A stretch of DNA of 64,000 bases from Eubacteriales bacterium (GTDB lineage Bacteria > Bacillota > Clostridia > Saccharofermentanales > DTU023), in assembly GCA_030532065.1 (NCBI GenBank), contig JAUNLW010000001.1, forward strand, positions 430,132 through 494,131. The letters are read 5' to 3'. The notes beneath the pieces are model-generated. The model made no database searches. It worked only from the letters and a program-made list of their open reading frames with translations, and had not been told where the DNA came from. Positions 8,849-18,900 of this stretch are shown here, one piece after another (positions within the stretch are counted from its first letter, which is position 1; each line of letters opens with the position of its first letter). Made by a program: the position numbers and the translations under genes.

Positions 8849-9688
8849 ATGGATTTACTAAAAGGAAAGCCCGTCGCAGATAAATTAAAAGCGGAAGTCA
8901 AAGATCGCATTGCTGAGTTAGAGAGCCAGGGTAAGAGAGTGCCTGGTCTCGTATTTATTAGAGTAGGTGAAGGTCAAGATTCTGCTTCCTATCTTCGTAG
9001 TATTGAAAAACAGGCCGTAGCCGCCGGTATGAACTTTAAGAAAGAAGAGATCGCTTCCAGCCAGACGGAAGCAGACCTGGTTAAAGTTATCGAATCCTAT
9101 AATGCTAACCCGGAAATTGATGGTATTATCTGCAGCATGCCTTTACCGGACCATATGGATGCCAATAAGATCCGCAATCTTATCTCTCCAGAAAAAGACG
9201 TAGAGGCTCAAAGCCCTATTAATGCAGGCAGACTGCTCTTGGGCACTAATAACGTTTATCCCTGCACTCCGGAAGCTGTGCGTCAGATTCTTTTACATTA
9301 TGGTTATCCCTTGGAAGGTAAGAACTGCGTTATCCTGGGACGCTCCAACATTTTAGGTAAGCCCCTGGCTCTGATTATGCTGGAAGAGAACTGCACAGTA
9401 ACGGTTTGCCACTCCCGCACTAAGGATCTGCCCGCGATCGCTTCTAAAGCTGAGATTCTGATTTCCTGCATGGGACGCGCGAAGATGGTTGACCATACTT
9501 ACACTAATCCTGATCAAATTGTAGTGGATGTAGCTATCAATGTAGACGAAAATGGCAAGATGTGCGGCGATATTGACTTTGACGATGTAGAAGGCAAAGT
9601 CAGTGCTATTACCCCGGTTCCAGGTGGAGTAGGCCCTGTGACCAACGCTATCCTGATGCTCAATACCCTGGCTTGCTATCAAGGCTAA
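8849..9688 (+). CDS. folD: FolD-family methylenetetrahydrofolate dehydrogenase/cyclohydrolase homologue with altered active site
   Basis: The 279-residue length and the fold match FolD, which interconverts methylene-, methenyl- and formyl-tetrahydrofolate with NAD(P). The Rossmann motif GRSNILGKP and the C-terminal signature TPVPGGVGPVT are intact. The three residues best tied to catalysis are not. With a constant offset of two from E. coli numbering, Lys54 is Ile52 (SYLRSI), Gln98 is Ser96 (CSMPLP) and Asp121 is Glu119 (KDVEAQ). In the family, loss of this Lys abolishes cyclohydrolase activity while dehydrogenase activity can remain, as in yeast Mtd1. It may be a dehydrogenase only, or have a new role. 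The start at 8849 follows AGGAGGAGG. Confidence 0.85.
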   Translation: MDLLKGKPVADKLKAEVKDRIAELESQGKRVPGLVFIRVGEGQDSASYLRSIEKQAVAAGMNFKKEEIASSQTEADLVKVIESYNANPEIDGIICSMPLPDHMDANKIRNLISPEKDVEAQSPINAGRLLLGTNNVYPCTPEAVRQILLHYGYPLEGKNCVILGRSNILGKPLALIMLEENCTVTVCHSRTKDLPAIASKAEILISCMGRAKMVDHTYTNPDQIVVDVAINVDENGKMCGDIDFDDVEGKVSAITPVPGGVGPVTNAILMLNTLACYQG

Positions 9689-9766
9689 GTGTTACTGCGC
9701 TTTTGTCCCAGGCAAGCTAACTGAGAGTTTCTAAGACAAAGCTTTGGAACTCAATGAGGTGTGGCT

Positions 9767-11119
9767 ATGCAAGTTAACAATTCACCCGCAGCAGGCGGCC
9801 CTTCAGGGGCTGCCTCCGCTTTTGCGGCAAAATCTTATATTGAAACGGCCATGATCTTGGCTACCGGTGATGAAGTGCTTTCCGGCATTACGCTGGACAC
9901 CAACAGCCATTATTTAGCCCAAGTCCTATTTGGGCTTGGCATCAAACTGGTAGAAGTCAGACAAGTTGGTGATTCACAGAAAGCACTGGTAGCAGCAGCT
10001 AAAGAAGGATTTGATAAGGTCGACCTGCTGATCAGTATCGGAGGCCTTGGCCCGACAGAGGACGATCTGACTATGGTTGCCTTAGCTGACGCGGCAGGTT
10101 TACCTGTTTATCGCGACGAGAAGGTTCTGCAGGGCATCAAGGACTATTTCGAGTCTAAACAAAGGACCTGCACACCCAATAACTATAAGCAAGCGGACTT
10201 TCCTGTAGGCTCACACATCTTAGCTAACGATCATGGTACGGCTTGTGGGGCCTTAGCTCCTTTTAGCTGGCAGGGAAGGACCAAATACCTGGCGCTCTTG
10301 CCCGGGCCTCCGTTCGAACTGCGACCCATGGCAGATAATCACCTGGCACCCCTTTTACGCGCTTATGTTCACACCAGCTATCGAGACCAGATTTTCCGCG
10401 TATTTGGCTTGGGAGAATCACGTGTTGAATATGTGTTACAGCCGATTATTCATCGTTATGGGGAGTTGAAGATAGCTACCTACGCTTCCGGAGGAGTGGT
10501 CCTGGTTCTCTTGAGGGAGCTTACTTTAGGACCAGAACCCAGCGAGACTTTCCTGGCTTGCGCTGAAGAAATAAGAGGCTTGCTTGGCAATTTTATCTTT
10601 AGTGAGGACGATCTCAGCCTGGCAGCGCGTGTATTTGAGCTATTAAAGACTAGAGAACTAACCATTTCTTTTGCTGAGTCTTGTACGGCCGGTTTGCTTT
10701 CGGGAGCTTTGGGCGCTATCCCTGGGGCTTCAGAAGTATTCAAAGGTTCTATTGTCTCTTATTCCAATGAAGTAAAGATACGGCAGCTAGGCGTAGATCC
10801 AGAAATTCTTACCAAAGAAGGTGCCGTTAGCGAAGCTTGTTGCCTAGCTATGTTAAGAGGGGTGAAAGAACGTCTGGATACACAAATTGCTGTCTCGATA
10901 ACTGGCATAGCCGGTCCTGGCGGAGGCAGCGAAGAAAAACCGGTTGGTACAGTTTGGATAGGAATTGCTTACCAGGAAGTAGAAAAAGCTCTTTGCTATC
11001 GCTTTAGCTCCGATCGCGCACAAGTCCAGCGTATGAGTGTTTTGACTGCTCTGGATTTAGTCAGACGTATGCTTTTGGACTTGCCGTTGCGTGAGGACGT
11101 TCCGACTGACAGACAGTAA
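9767..11119 (+). CDS. cinA: CinA-like protein (competence/damage-inducible, NMN deamidase type)
   Basis: This protein of about 450 residues has the two usual CinA domains. The N-terminal half is a molybdopterin-binding-like domain (LATGDEVLSG and GGLGPTEDD). The C-terminal half is the PncC amidohydrolase domain with ESCTAGLLSGALGAIPG and TGIAGPGGGSEEKPVGTVW. The second half hydrolyses nicotinamide mononucleotide in pyridine-nucleotide recycling; the first resembles ADP-ribose pyrophosphatase-active COG1058 proteins. An in-frame GTG at 9761 is possible, but ATG at 9767 sits six bases after GAGGT and is preferred. It lies upstream of recA, as in many Bacillota, though recA also has its own promoter. 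Confidence 0.92.
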   Translation: MQVNNSPAAGGPSGAASAFAAKSYIETAMILATGDEVLSGITLDTNSHYLAQVLFGLGIKLVEVRQVGDSQKALVAAAKEGFDKVDLLISIGGLGPTEDDLTMVALADAAGLPVYRDEKVLQGIKDYFESKQRTCTPNNYKQADFPVGSHILANDHGTACGALAPFSWQGRTKYLALLPGPPFELRPMADNHLAPLLRAYVHTSYRDQIFRVFGLGESRVEYVLQPIIHRYGELKIATYASGGVVLVLLRELTLGPEPSETFLACAEEIRGLLGNFIFSEDDLSLAARVFELLKTRELTISFAESCTAGLLSGALGAIPGASEVFKGSIVSYSNEVKIRQLGVDPEILTKEGAVSEACCLAMLRGVKERLDTQIAVSITGIAGPGGGSEEKPVGTVWIGIAYQEVEKALCYRFSSDRAQVQRMSVLTALDLVRRMLLDLPLREDVPTDRQ

Positions 11120-11167
11120 AACAAGCAAAATAGTCGTAAATTGTCTTAAGTTGACGCGTGAAAGAAT

Positions 11168-11196
11168 TTGCACCAGGTCAGGCCATAGCCTATAAT
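11168..11196 (+). promoter_or_regulatory. Sigma-A promoter of recA
   Basis: TTGCAC (11168-11173), 17-base spacer, TATAAT (11191-11196). Transcription would start near 11203, leaving a 45-base leader. I see no Gram-positive LexA box (GAAC-N4-GTTC) over it. Confidence 0.7.
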
Positions 11197-11247
11197 TTGA
11201 CCAGTGAAAAGTTTACGCACATTTTTACCCATGAAAGGAAATGATAT

Positions 11248-12390
11248 ATGGCAAGGAAAAAATCTTCCGGCAAATCCAGCCAGCAAGTTGAACCTGTAAG
11301 CAATGACGAGCGCAAAGCTGCATTGGATCTTGCGCTTAAGCAGATAGAAAAACAATTTGGTAAAGGAGCAATCCAGATCTTAGGCGAAGCTGAAAGAGAA
11401 GAGATCGCTTCCATTTCTACTGGTGCTTTGGCTTTAGATGTAGCTTTGGGCATTGGTGGTATTCCGCGTGGCCGTGTTACTGAGATCTACGGCCCAGAAT
11501 CTTCCGGTAAAACGACTCTGGCCCTGCACTGCATCGCTGAAACTCAACGTGAAGGCGGTATCGCGGCCTTTATCGATGCGGAGCATGCCTTAGATCCCAA
11601 TTATGCCGAGAGAATCGGTGTAGACCTGGACAGCCTTATCGTATCGCAGCCGGATAACGGAGAGCAGGCCCTGGAAATTACCGAGTCCCTGGCTCGTAGC
11701 GGCGCGGTAGATCTTATCGTGGTTGACTCCGTAGCAGCTCTGGTACCAAAAGCAGAGATTGACGGCGAAATGGGTGATTCCCTGCCCGGACAACAGGCAC
11801 GTTTGATGTCCCAGGCTTTGCGTAAGTTGGCCGGCGTCTTAGGTAAATCTGATACGGCAGTAATCTTTATCAACCAGTTGCGTGAGAAGATCGGCGTAAT
11901 GTTTGGCAGCCCCGAGACTACAACTGGTGGCCGAGCATTAAAATTCTATTCTTCAGTGCGCTTGGATGTTCGTCGTATTGACTCCATCAAGGATGGTACG
12001 CAGACCATTGGTAACAGAACGCGTGTAAGAGTGGTAAAGAATAAGGTTGCCCCGCCTTTCAAAGAAGCGGAATTTGATGTTGTTTATGGCAAAGGCATTT
12101 CCGAAAGCGGCTGTATACTCGACATGGCTTCTGATTTGGACATCATTGATAAAAGCGGTTCCTGGTACTCCTATAAGGATGAGAGAATGGGACAAGGCCG
12201 TGAGAATGCCAAACAATGGTTGGAAGAAAGACCGGAAGTGGCTCAGGAAATTCGCGACCGCGTCTTAGAGTACTATGAGCCGGAAGTAGATGAAGATGAC
12301 GAAGAAGCCGAACCCGAGGCAACTGAGTCAGCTGAGGTCAGGAAATCTTTACCGGATGACGTAGATGACCTACTTAACCTTGATATCTAA
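11248..12390 (+). CDS. recA: Recombinase RecA
   Basis: This 380-residue protein is the strand-exchange recombinase that forms filaments on single-stranded DNA. Walker A is GPESSGKTT, Walker B is [11 protein letters not shown], and the DNA-binding loop regions ([18 protein letters not shown] and [13 protein letters not shown]) are intact. The C-terminal tail is strongly acidic ([16 protein letters not shown]), the usual autoregulatory feature. The start follows AAAGGAAATGATAT. The stop overlaps the next ATG by one base (TAATG), so recX is translationally coupled. Confidence 0.98.
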   Translation: MARKKSSGKSSQQVEPVSNDERKAALDLALKQIEKQFGKGAIQILGEAEREEIASISTGALALDVALGIGGIPRGRVTEIYGPESSGKTTLALHCIAETQREGGIAAFIDAEHALDPNYAERIGVDLDSLIVSQPDNGEQALEITESLARSGAVDLIVVDSVAALVPKAEIDGEMGDSLPGQQARLMSQALRKLAGVLGKSDTAVIFINQLREKIGVMFGSPETTTGGRALKFYSSVRLDVRRIDSIKDGTQTIGNRTRVRVVKNKVAPPFKEAEFDVVYGKGISESGCILDMASDLDIIDKSGSWYSYKDERMGQGRENAKQWLEERPEVAQEIRDRVLEYYEPEVDEDDEEAEPEATESAEVRKSLPDDVDDLLNLDI

Positions 12391-12956
12391 TGGCTGAGCC
12401 CGGTAAGAGCAAAGCAGAACGCCTGGCACAGGCCAGAGCTATTATAGAAAAATATGAGGCAAACTCGCGGGATATTACAGTCCACGAGGAATCTTATCAT
12501 GTAAGCCCCGATGATAAAGAAGCATTTCAAAACGGCAGATTTATCGCTCTAAGTTATATTGGTATAGATAAGGGTAAGAGCACTGGACAGGTGCGCAACA
12601 AGTTGCGTACTAAAGATTTACCAGATGATTTGATTGAACAAGTCATCGTCAGTCTGAAAACCGATGATTATCTTGACGATCGCAGGGCATGTGGTAAAAT
12701 TGCCCGCCGCCACCAAGGTACGCGAGCTAAATCTCGCCGTTATCTGAGAGAGCTCTTTATTAAACAGGGGGTAGATCCTAAAGTAGCAGAAGCCTACTTG
12801 GAAGAATTACCGGAAGATCAGAAATCAATTCTGGAGCTTATACCTGGATCTATACCTGGAGATCCACGTGAATACCAACGTTTACTGAGGAGACTCCAGT
12901 CAAGAGGCTATTCCTACAACACCATTCGCCAAGCTATGCGACAACAGGAGGACTGA
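12390..12956 (+). CDS. recX: RecX regulatory protein
   Basis: This 188-residue protein matches the RecX family, which binds in the RecA filament groove and limits its activity. It consists of tandem three-helix repeats; recognisable parts are STGQVRNKLRTKDLPDDLIEQVI, then DDYLDDRRACGKIARR, and the final SRGYSYNTIRQAMRQ. Position and one-base overlaps with both recA and rimO support the call. The sequence itself is poorly conserved, as is normal for RecX. Confidence 0.85.
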   Translation: MAEPGKSKAERLAQARAIIEKYEANSRDITVHEESYHVSPDDKEAFQNGRFIALSYIGIDKGKSTGQVRNKLRTKDLPDDLIEQVIVSLKTDDYLDDRRACGKIARRHQGTRAKSRRYLRELFIKQGVDPKVAEAYLEELPEDQKSILELIPGSIPGDPREYQRLLRRLQSRGYSYNTIRQAMRQQED

Positions 12957-14314
12957 TGGTCCATACTTTTTATCTTTTGACTTTAGGCTGCGCTAAAAAT
13001 GAAGTTGACGCGGAGGCTATGAGTTCACTGCTTCGCGCAGATAATTACACTTTAGTTGAAGACCCCGCCGAAGCGGATTTTTTAATTGTCAACACCTGTG
13101 GCTTTATTGAAGCCGCTAAACGAGAGGCCATCGATGCCATCTTGGATCTGGCTGAGATTAAGCAAGAGCGTCTTGATAAGGGAGAAAAAGCCTATCTGGT
13201 AGTTACCGGCTGCCTCAGCCAACGCTACCCCGAAGAGATCCGAGAAGAGTTGCCGGAAGTTGATCTGGTCTTAGGAACTGCAGAATACCAGCTGATTGCC
13301 GAAGAATGTCACAAGCTTTGGAAGCAAGGCAGTAACCAACATCTGCCTCAAGGCAGAGGTAGTTTGGAGCATCTTAAGACTTTACATATGCCGTCTACTG
13401 ACCGGCCTTATGCCTACCTTAAGATATCCGAAGGCTGCTCTAATGGTTGCGCTTTTTGTGCTATCCCCGGAATCCGAGGTGGACAAAAGTCCCGTCCTAT
13501 TGAGGAACTAGTTGCAGAGGCCACTTACTATGGCTCTCTGGGTTTTAAGGAGCTTATCCTTATAGCGCAGGACACCACACGCTACGGTAGTGACCTTTAT
13601 GGCAAAAACAGCCTGGTAGATCTGCTTAAAGCGCTTCTCGCTATTCCGGATGTCCCGTATTTGCGCCTCATGTATGTTTATGGCGACAGCTTTAGTGATG
13701 AGCTAATTTATCTCATGGCCAGCGAGGAAAGAATCCTACCCTATCTGGACATGCCTATCCAGCATGCCTCGGACAGGATTCTCCATGCTATGAGACGGCG
13801 AGAAACCCAAAGTTACATGCGTGAGCTCTTCGGTAAACTCAGAGCTAATATACCGGGGCTCATGCTTCGTTCAACCGTTATGGTTGGCTTTCCGGGTGAA
13901 GAAGAAACAGATTTTGAGCAGTTACTGGCCTTCGTGGAAGAAATTCGCTTTGACCGTTTAGGCTCTTTTATTTTCTCGCCGGAAGAAGGTACTTTGGCTG
14001 CCAAAATGGAACAACAAGTTGATCCTAAGCTGGCACAAGAGCGCTATGATCGTTTGATGACGGTTCAGGCCCAAATAAGTGAGAACGCCAGCAAGGCGAG
14101 AATAGGAAAAAGCTATCCTATACTAATAGATGGCGTTGAGGAAAATGGCCCATTCTTCCTGGGACGCAGCTATGGTGAAGCGCCGGAGATTGACCCACAG
14201 ATTTACATTTTGGCACAGAAGCCGGATCTGGAGATTGGTGATATAGTTGAGTGCAAGATTGTAGATGCCGACACTTACAGCTTAACTGCTTTAACGGTCG
14301 CGCAAGATTGGTAA
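12956..14314 (+). CDS. rimO: Ribosomal protein S12 methylthiotransferase RimO
   Basis: This 452-residue radical SAM enzyme adds a methylthio group to an Asp of ribosomal protein S12. The N-terminal MTTase domain has its three cluster-binding cysteines (LGCAKNEVDAE, NTCGFIEAAK, VTGCLSQRY). The radical SAM site is GCSNGCAFCAIP (CxxxCxxC). A C-terminal TRAM domain ends the protein. The opening LGCAKNEVD and the GCSNGCAFC site separate it from MiaB, which is encoded elsewhere in this window (57810-59369). It overlaps recX by one base. Confidence 0.95.
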   Translation: MVHTFYLLTLGCAKNEVDAEAMSSLLRADNYTLVEDPAEADFLIVNTCGFIEAAKREAIDAILDLAEIKQERLDKGEKAYLVVTGCLSQRYPEEIREELPEVDLVLGTAEYQLIAEECHKLWKQGSNQHLPQGRGSLEHLKTLHMPSTDRPYAYLKISEGCSNGCAFCAIPGIRGGQKSRPIEELVAEATYYGSLGFKELILIAQDTTRYGSDLYGKNSLVDLLKALLAIPDVPYLRLMYVYGDSFSDELIYLMASEERILPYLDMPIQHASDRILHAMRRRETQSYMRELFGKLRANIPGLMLRSTVMVGFPGEEETDFEQLLAFVEEIRFDRLGSFIFSPEEGTLAAKMEQQVDPKLAQERYDRLMTVQAQISENASKARIGKSYPILIDGVEENGPFFLGRSYGEAPEIDPQIYILAQKPDLEIGDIVECKIVDADTYSLTALTVAQDW

Positions 14315-14339
14315 CTGAAACAATAGAGGAGAGCTACAA

Positions 14340-14927
14340 ATGAATTTACCTAACAAGCTGACAATGCTACGTATTATTTTGGTAATCCCCCTGATGCTGC
14401 TTTTATTACCTCTGGGTGGTGGCGTCTGGGCCGAGTTTGTAGTTTCAGATACCGGTAGAGTCCTGGCGACGATTATTTTCATAGTGGCGGCTCTTACTGA
14501 CTTTATTGATGGTCGGATAGCGCGTGCGCGTGGTCTGATCACCAACTTTGGTAAGCTGATGGATAGTTTAGCGGACAAGCTTTTGGTATTGTCCACCTTT
14601 ATCGCCCTGACTCAATTAGGCAGAGTACATGGCTTGATCGTCGTGATCATACTGGCACGTGAGCTTCTGGTAACCGGTATAAGACAAGTAGCGGCCGCTC
14701 AAGGCACGGTCATCGCGGCAGGAAAGTTTGGAAAATGGAAGGCTGCCTGCCAGATGTTTACTTTAGTCTACCTTTTACTGGAACCACTATTTTTTATGCC
14801 TGCACCTGGTAAGACAGTAGCTACCAGCCTTTTCGGTGATATTCTCCTGGCTCTAACTATTGTCTTAACTGTACTTTCGGGTTTAGACTATGTCCTTAAG
14901 CACAGGGACTTGTTTTCAGACAAATAA
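14340..14927 (+). CDS. pgsA: CDP-diacylglycerol-glycerol-3-phosphate 3-phosphatidyltransferase
   Basis: This 195-residue membrane enzyme commits CDP-diacylglycerol to phosphatidylglycerol synthesis. The CDP-alcohol phosphatidyltransferase signature DG-x2-AR-x8-G-x3-D-x3-D is complete, from DGRIARARG to GKLMDSLAD (about residues 60-84). About five or six membrane helices follow the usual pattern. AGAGGAGAG precedes the start. It follows rimO by 25 bases, a common arrangement in Clostridia. Confidence 0.94.
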   Translation: MNLPNKLTMLRIILVIPLMLLLLPLGGGVWAEFVVSDTGRVLATIIFIVAALTDFIDGRIARARGLITNFGKLMDSLADKLLVLSTFIALTQLGRVHGLIVVIILARELLVTGIRQVAAAQGTVIAAGKFGKWKAACQMFTLVYLLLEPLFFMPAPGKTVATSLFGDILLALTIVLTVLSGLDYVLKHRDLFSDK

Positions 14928-15045
14928 GCCAGTATATTTTAAGATAGCTTAATTTTCTGTAAGTCTGCCAAGACGCAAGATCTGAAAATAGGTGTCAACT
15001 AACATACAAGAAGTTTATATAAGTGATTTGGAGGAAAATAAACTT

Positions 15046-15285
15046 ATGTCTCGTGAAGAAATTTTTAACAAGGTCAGCAATATTTTGTCTGAGGAACTGG
15101 GGATTGATCCCGAGAGCATTGATATGGATGCCAATTTTATCGAAGATCTCAATGCTGATTCCCTGGACATTGTAGATTTGATCGTGGAGATGGAGCATGA
15201 GTTTGATCTGTCTATTCCTGACGATGAAGCTGAACAAATCAAGACTGTAGGCGATGCCGTCAATTACATCGCTAACAACATCTAA
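15046..15285 (+). CDS. acpP: Acyl carrier protein
   Basis: This 79-residue acidic protein carries acyl chains in fatty acid synthesis. The phosphopantetheine attachment Ser is in the canonical DSLD motif ([18 protein letters not shown]). The ATG at 15046 is preferred over an in-frame upstream GTG, because GGAGG lies at 15030-15034 and the protein then has the normal ACP length. It sits directly before rnc, as in many bacteria, but without plsX or fab genes beside it here. Confidence 0.95.
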   Translation: MSREEIFNKVSNILSEELGIDPESIDMDANFIEDLNADSLDIVDLIVEMEHEFDLSIPDDEAEQIKTVGDAVNYIANNI

Positions 15286-15288
15286 ACC

Positions 15289-15984
15289 ATGGAAGCGGCT
15301 ACCGCTAAATTTTTGCAAGAAGCGGGGCTTAGTTTTAATAGAAGCGATCTCTACGACACAGCCTTAACTCACAGTTCTTGGACTTTCGAACGTGGCCTGG
15401 ACAAAAGTTGCTGTAATGAGCGCCTGGAGTTTTTGGGCGACGCTGTGTTAGAACTATTGGTTAGCGGCTATGTCTATACTTTAGAGCCACCACTGGCTGA
15501 AGGTCACATGACTAAGCTCCGCTCCTTACTTATCCGGGAAGAGACCCTGGCCAGAATGGCCCAAGATATCAACTTGGGTCAAGCTTTGCGTGTAGGTAAC
15601 GGTGAGGAGCGTAGCGGAGGTCGAGATAAGGCCTCTAATTTAGCCAATGCTTTTGAGGCGCTTTTAGCTGCTATTTATCTAGACCAGGGCTTTGAAGCAG
15701 TTGGACGTTTTCTTGAGCCGCTGTTGGCACCGTATTTTGAACTGGCCCAACAGGGCAAACTCCGCTATGACTACAAAAGTAGCTTGCAAGAACTGGTACA
15801 AGCCTGGCCTGAAGTACCTCGCATTAGCTACCGTTTATTGAGTGAACTGGGCCCGCCTCACGCGAGAACCTTTTCCGTGGAACTCTGTTTAGACGATAAG
15901 CCTATCGCCACTGGTTCCGGTACCAGCAAGAAAGAAGCTGAGCAAGCAGCTTCAGCCCAAGCTTTAGTAATTTTGGAAAAGTAG
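15289..15984 (+). CDS. rnc: Ribonuclease III
   Basis: This 231-residue endonuclease cleaves double-stranded RNA in rRNA maturation and mRNA turnover. The catalytic signature NERLEFLGDAVLELL is near residue 43. The second acidic site is in NAFEALLAAIYLDQG. A double-stranded RNA-binding domain fills the C-terminus (YKSSLQELVQAW to GSGTSKKEAEQAASAQAL). No clear ribosome binding site precedes the ATG, which is three bases after the acpP stop, so translation is probably coupled. Confidence 0.96.
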   Translation: MEAATAKFLQEAGLSFNRSDLYDTALTHSSWTFERGLDKSCCNERLEFLGDAVLELLVSGYVYTLEPPLAEGHMTKLRSLLIREETLARMAQDINLGQALRVGNGEERSGGRDKASNLANAFEALLAAIYLDQGFEAVGRFLEPLLAPYFELAQQGKLRYDYKSSLQELVQAWPEVPRISYRLLSELGPPHARTFSVELCLDDKPIATGSGTSKKEAEQAASAQALVILEK

Positions 15985-15993
15985 CCTCTGTGT

Positions 15994-18900
15994 ATGTACC
16001 TGCAAGCGATCGAGATTCAGGGATTTAAGTCCTTTCCCAAGCATCAATATATAGAATTCCATCCCGGGGTCACCGCGATCGTTGGCCCTAACGGCTGCGG
16101 TAAGTCTAACGTAACAGACGCCGTACGCTGGGTTTTGGGTGAGCAAAGCGCAAAGAGCATGCGCGGCGATAAAATGGAGGATGTCATTTTTAATGGCACC
16201 GATGCGCGTAAGCGCATGGCTTACGCCGAAGTTTCCATCCATCTTAATAATGCTGATCGCTCTTTAGAACGAGATCAGGACCTGGTTGTGATTACCAGGC
16301 GTTATTTTCGCTCAGGCGAAAGCGAATATCTGATCAATCAACAAAACTGCAGGTTAAAAGACATCCATCTGCTGTTGGCTGATACCGGCATTGGTAAAGA
16401 TGGTTATTCTGTTATTGAGCAGGGACGGGTAGATGATATTTTAAGCGAGCGCTCCGAAGATCGACGTAAGATTTTCGATGAAGCTGCGGGCATCGTCAAA
16501 TTCAAACTCCGTAAGACTGAAGCAGAGCAAAAACTGGCACGTACAGCTGATTCCTGGCAAAGGCTGGGAGATATTTTGCAAGAGATGGAGCGTCAGTTGA
16601 AGCCTCTGGCTCGACAAGCGGAAGTTGCCGAGCGCTATAAGCAGATATACGGAGAAGCACGTAATCTGGATATTTACCTTTCTATCGCCGAGATTAGCAA
16701 AGAAGAAGATCAGACTTTTGAACGCCAGGAATATCAAAGACAACTGGAGCAGGATCTGACAGAAATAGAGAAGGAACGAGAAGAAGTTTACCAGGAGCGT
16801 CAAGCGAGTCTCGAGCAACGTCAGTCCAGTGAAGAAACCAACGAAAAGCTCGCGGATGCTTTCAGGGAAGCTGATCGCCGTCTGGCCAGTTTAAAAGAAG
16901 AAGAAGTTCAAGCGGCTGAACGCCTGCGCTACGCGAGTGCGCGTCAAACTGAGATCAAAATCGCGCAGACTGACCTGGAAGCTAATAGTGGCAACCTAGA
17001 AGAAAAGCTTACGCGCCGTGAGCAGCACCGCAGTGATCTGCTGGAGCGCAAGCAACAATTGGCTACAGCATTATCTGCTAAAGAAGCTGAGTTTGCCGAA
17101 TATAAGGCGCGTCTTGATGAAGCCGCAAAACTTAAAGAAGCTAAAACTAAACAGCTGTCTGACTTGCGCCAGCAATTATTTGATTTGCGCTCCTCTTCCT
17201 TTGCTAAACATAGTGAAGATACTCAGTTGGCCGAACGCGAAGCCGAACTAAAGCTAAGCATCGATAAAGAAGAAGCCTATCTTAAAGCCCAGACAACAAT
17301 CTTGAGCAGTAAGCGAGAGGCTTTAACTCAGGCACAAATAGAAAAGGCTAAACTTGCAGAGGTGCTTCAGCTCAAGGCGAAGGAACTTGAAGCTAAAGCT
17401 CAGTCGCTTAGAGATAGTGAGAAATTCTTAACAGAATTCGCGCTGGAAGTAAAGCATAAGCAGTACCAGGCTGATACGTTGCGTAGACTTGAAGAAAACC
17501 AGGAAGGCTATCATCAGGCTGTGCGCTCCTTGTCACAAGCAGTAGAAAATGATCCATCCTTGGGAGAAGGTCTGCTGGGTCCAGTAGCTCAGCTAATCAG
17601 AGTAGATAAGAAGTATGAACTGGCGGTAGAGATGGCTCTGGGCGGAGCTATTCATAATTTAGTTACAGATACTGCCGTGACCGCGTCAAGGTTAATTCAC
17701 TGGCTCAACGATACTCGTTCCGGTCGTGAAACTTTCTTGCCTTTAGACAAAATTGAGTATCGACGTTTAAGCCCTGGTGATCTTCGTTGGCTCAACGGAA
17801 TGCCGGGTTTCCTGGGCTGTTTATCGGATTTTATAGAGGTCCCGAGCGAACTTGATCGTTTAGCGGCCTACTTAGGTGGCCGTTTAGTTTTGGCTGAGGA
17901 CCTGGATTGCGCAATGAGGATGGCACAACGTTCCGGTCAGTCGCTGCGTATCGTAACACTTGCTGGCGAGATCATTAATCCTGGCGGATCTATGACCGGT
18001 GGTCAAAGGAAAAAGGCCCTGTCGGGTTTACTTTCACGTAGCCAGGATATTCAAAAACTGGAAGAAGAAATCCAGAACATAACTGCCAAGGCTAAGCAAT
18101 TACAATCAGAGCTGACCAACAAACAAGCCGAGAGCAAACAATTGCGAGCCAGCTTACAGGAAGATCAACAACTACTTCAAGAAGCAGAGTTGAAACTTGC
18201 TGGTTTGGCGGCTGAGGCAAAGCAGGAAGAGACACTCTTAACTGAACACAAATCTCGTAAAGAAAGTCTTGACGCTGATTTGAGAGTTCTAGAAGAAAGG
18301 CAGGCGGGGGTCCGCTCTGATCAAGCTAATCTAGAGCGCCAAATTGACACTCTTACTACTCAAGAAAACAAGTTACTGGAAGCAGACAGCCGATCAACGG
18401 ATGATAGTGGCGCGACAGAACTGGAAGACCTGCGTAATCAGATAGTGGATTTTAAGATCCAAATGGCTTCTTTGGAAGAAGCACTTAAAGGTATTGAAGA
18501 ACTTCAGAAACAACTCCTGGCAGAACAAGAGCAACGTTCCACAAGAGCCCTGGACCTTGAGACGGAGTCTCTAAAGCTTAGTGAAGAGACTAACCAGATC
18601 CAAAAACGTTCATCTGCGCTGGCAACAGAAAAGGAACGCTGGGAAAATGAACTTGATCGGATTTCCGCTGAGCAAGTAAAGCTCAGAGAGCAAAAGCAGA
18701 GCGCAGTAGCAGCCGAAAGCAAACTATTTGAGCAGTTAGAGCAGATCAACGAACGTTTAACTGTCCTAAATCGTGAGAAAGAACGCTATCAAGCGCAAAC
18801 TGAGCGGATCGCCGACAAGCTTAATCAGGAGAAGAACCGGCTCTGGGAAGAATACCGCCTGTCTTATAACCAGGCAAAAGACCTGGCCAAAACATTGGAC

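Noticed and set aside
11120-11247. A LexA (SOS) box in front of recA
   Set aside because: No GAAC-N4-GTTC sequence or close variant can be found in the interval; only the promoter is supported.
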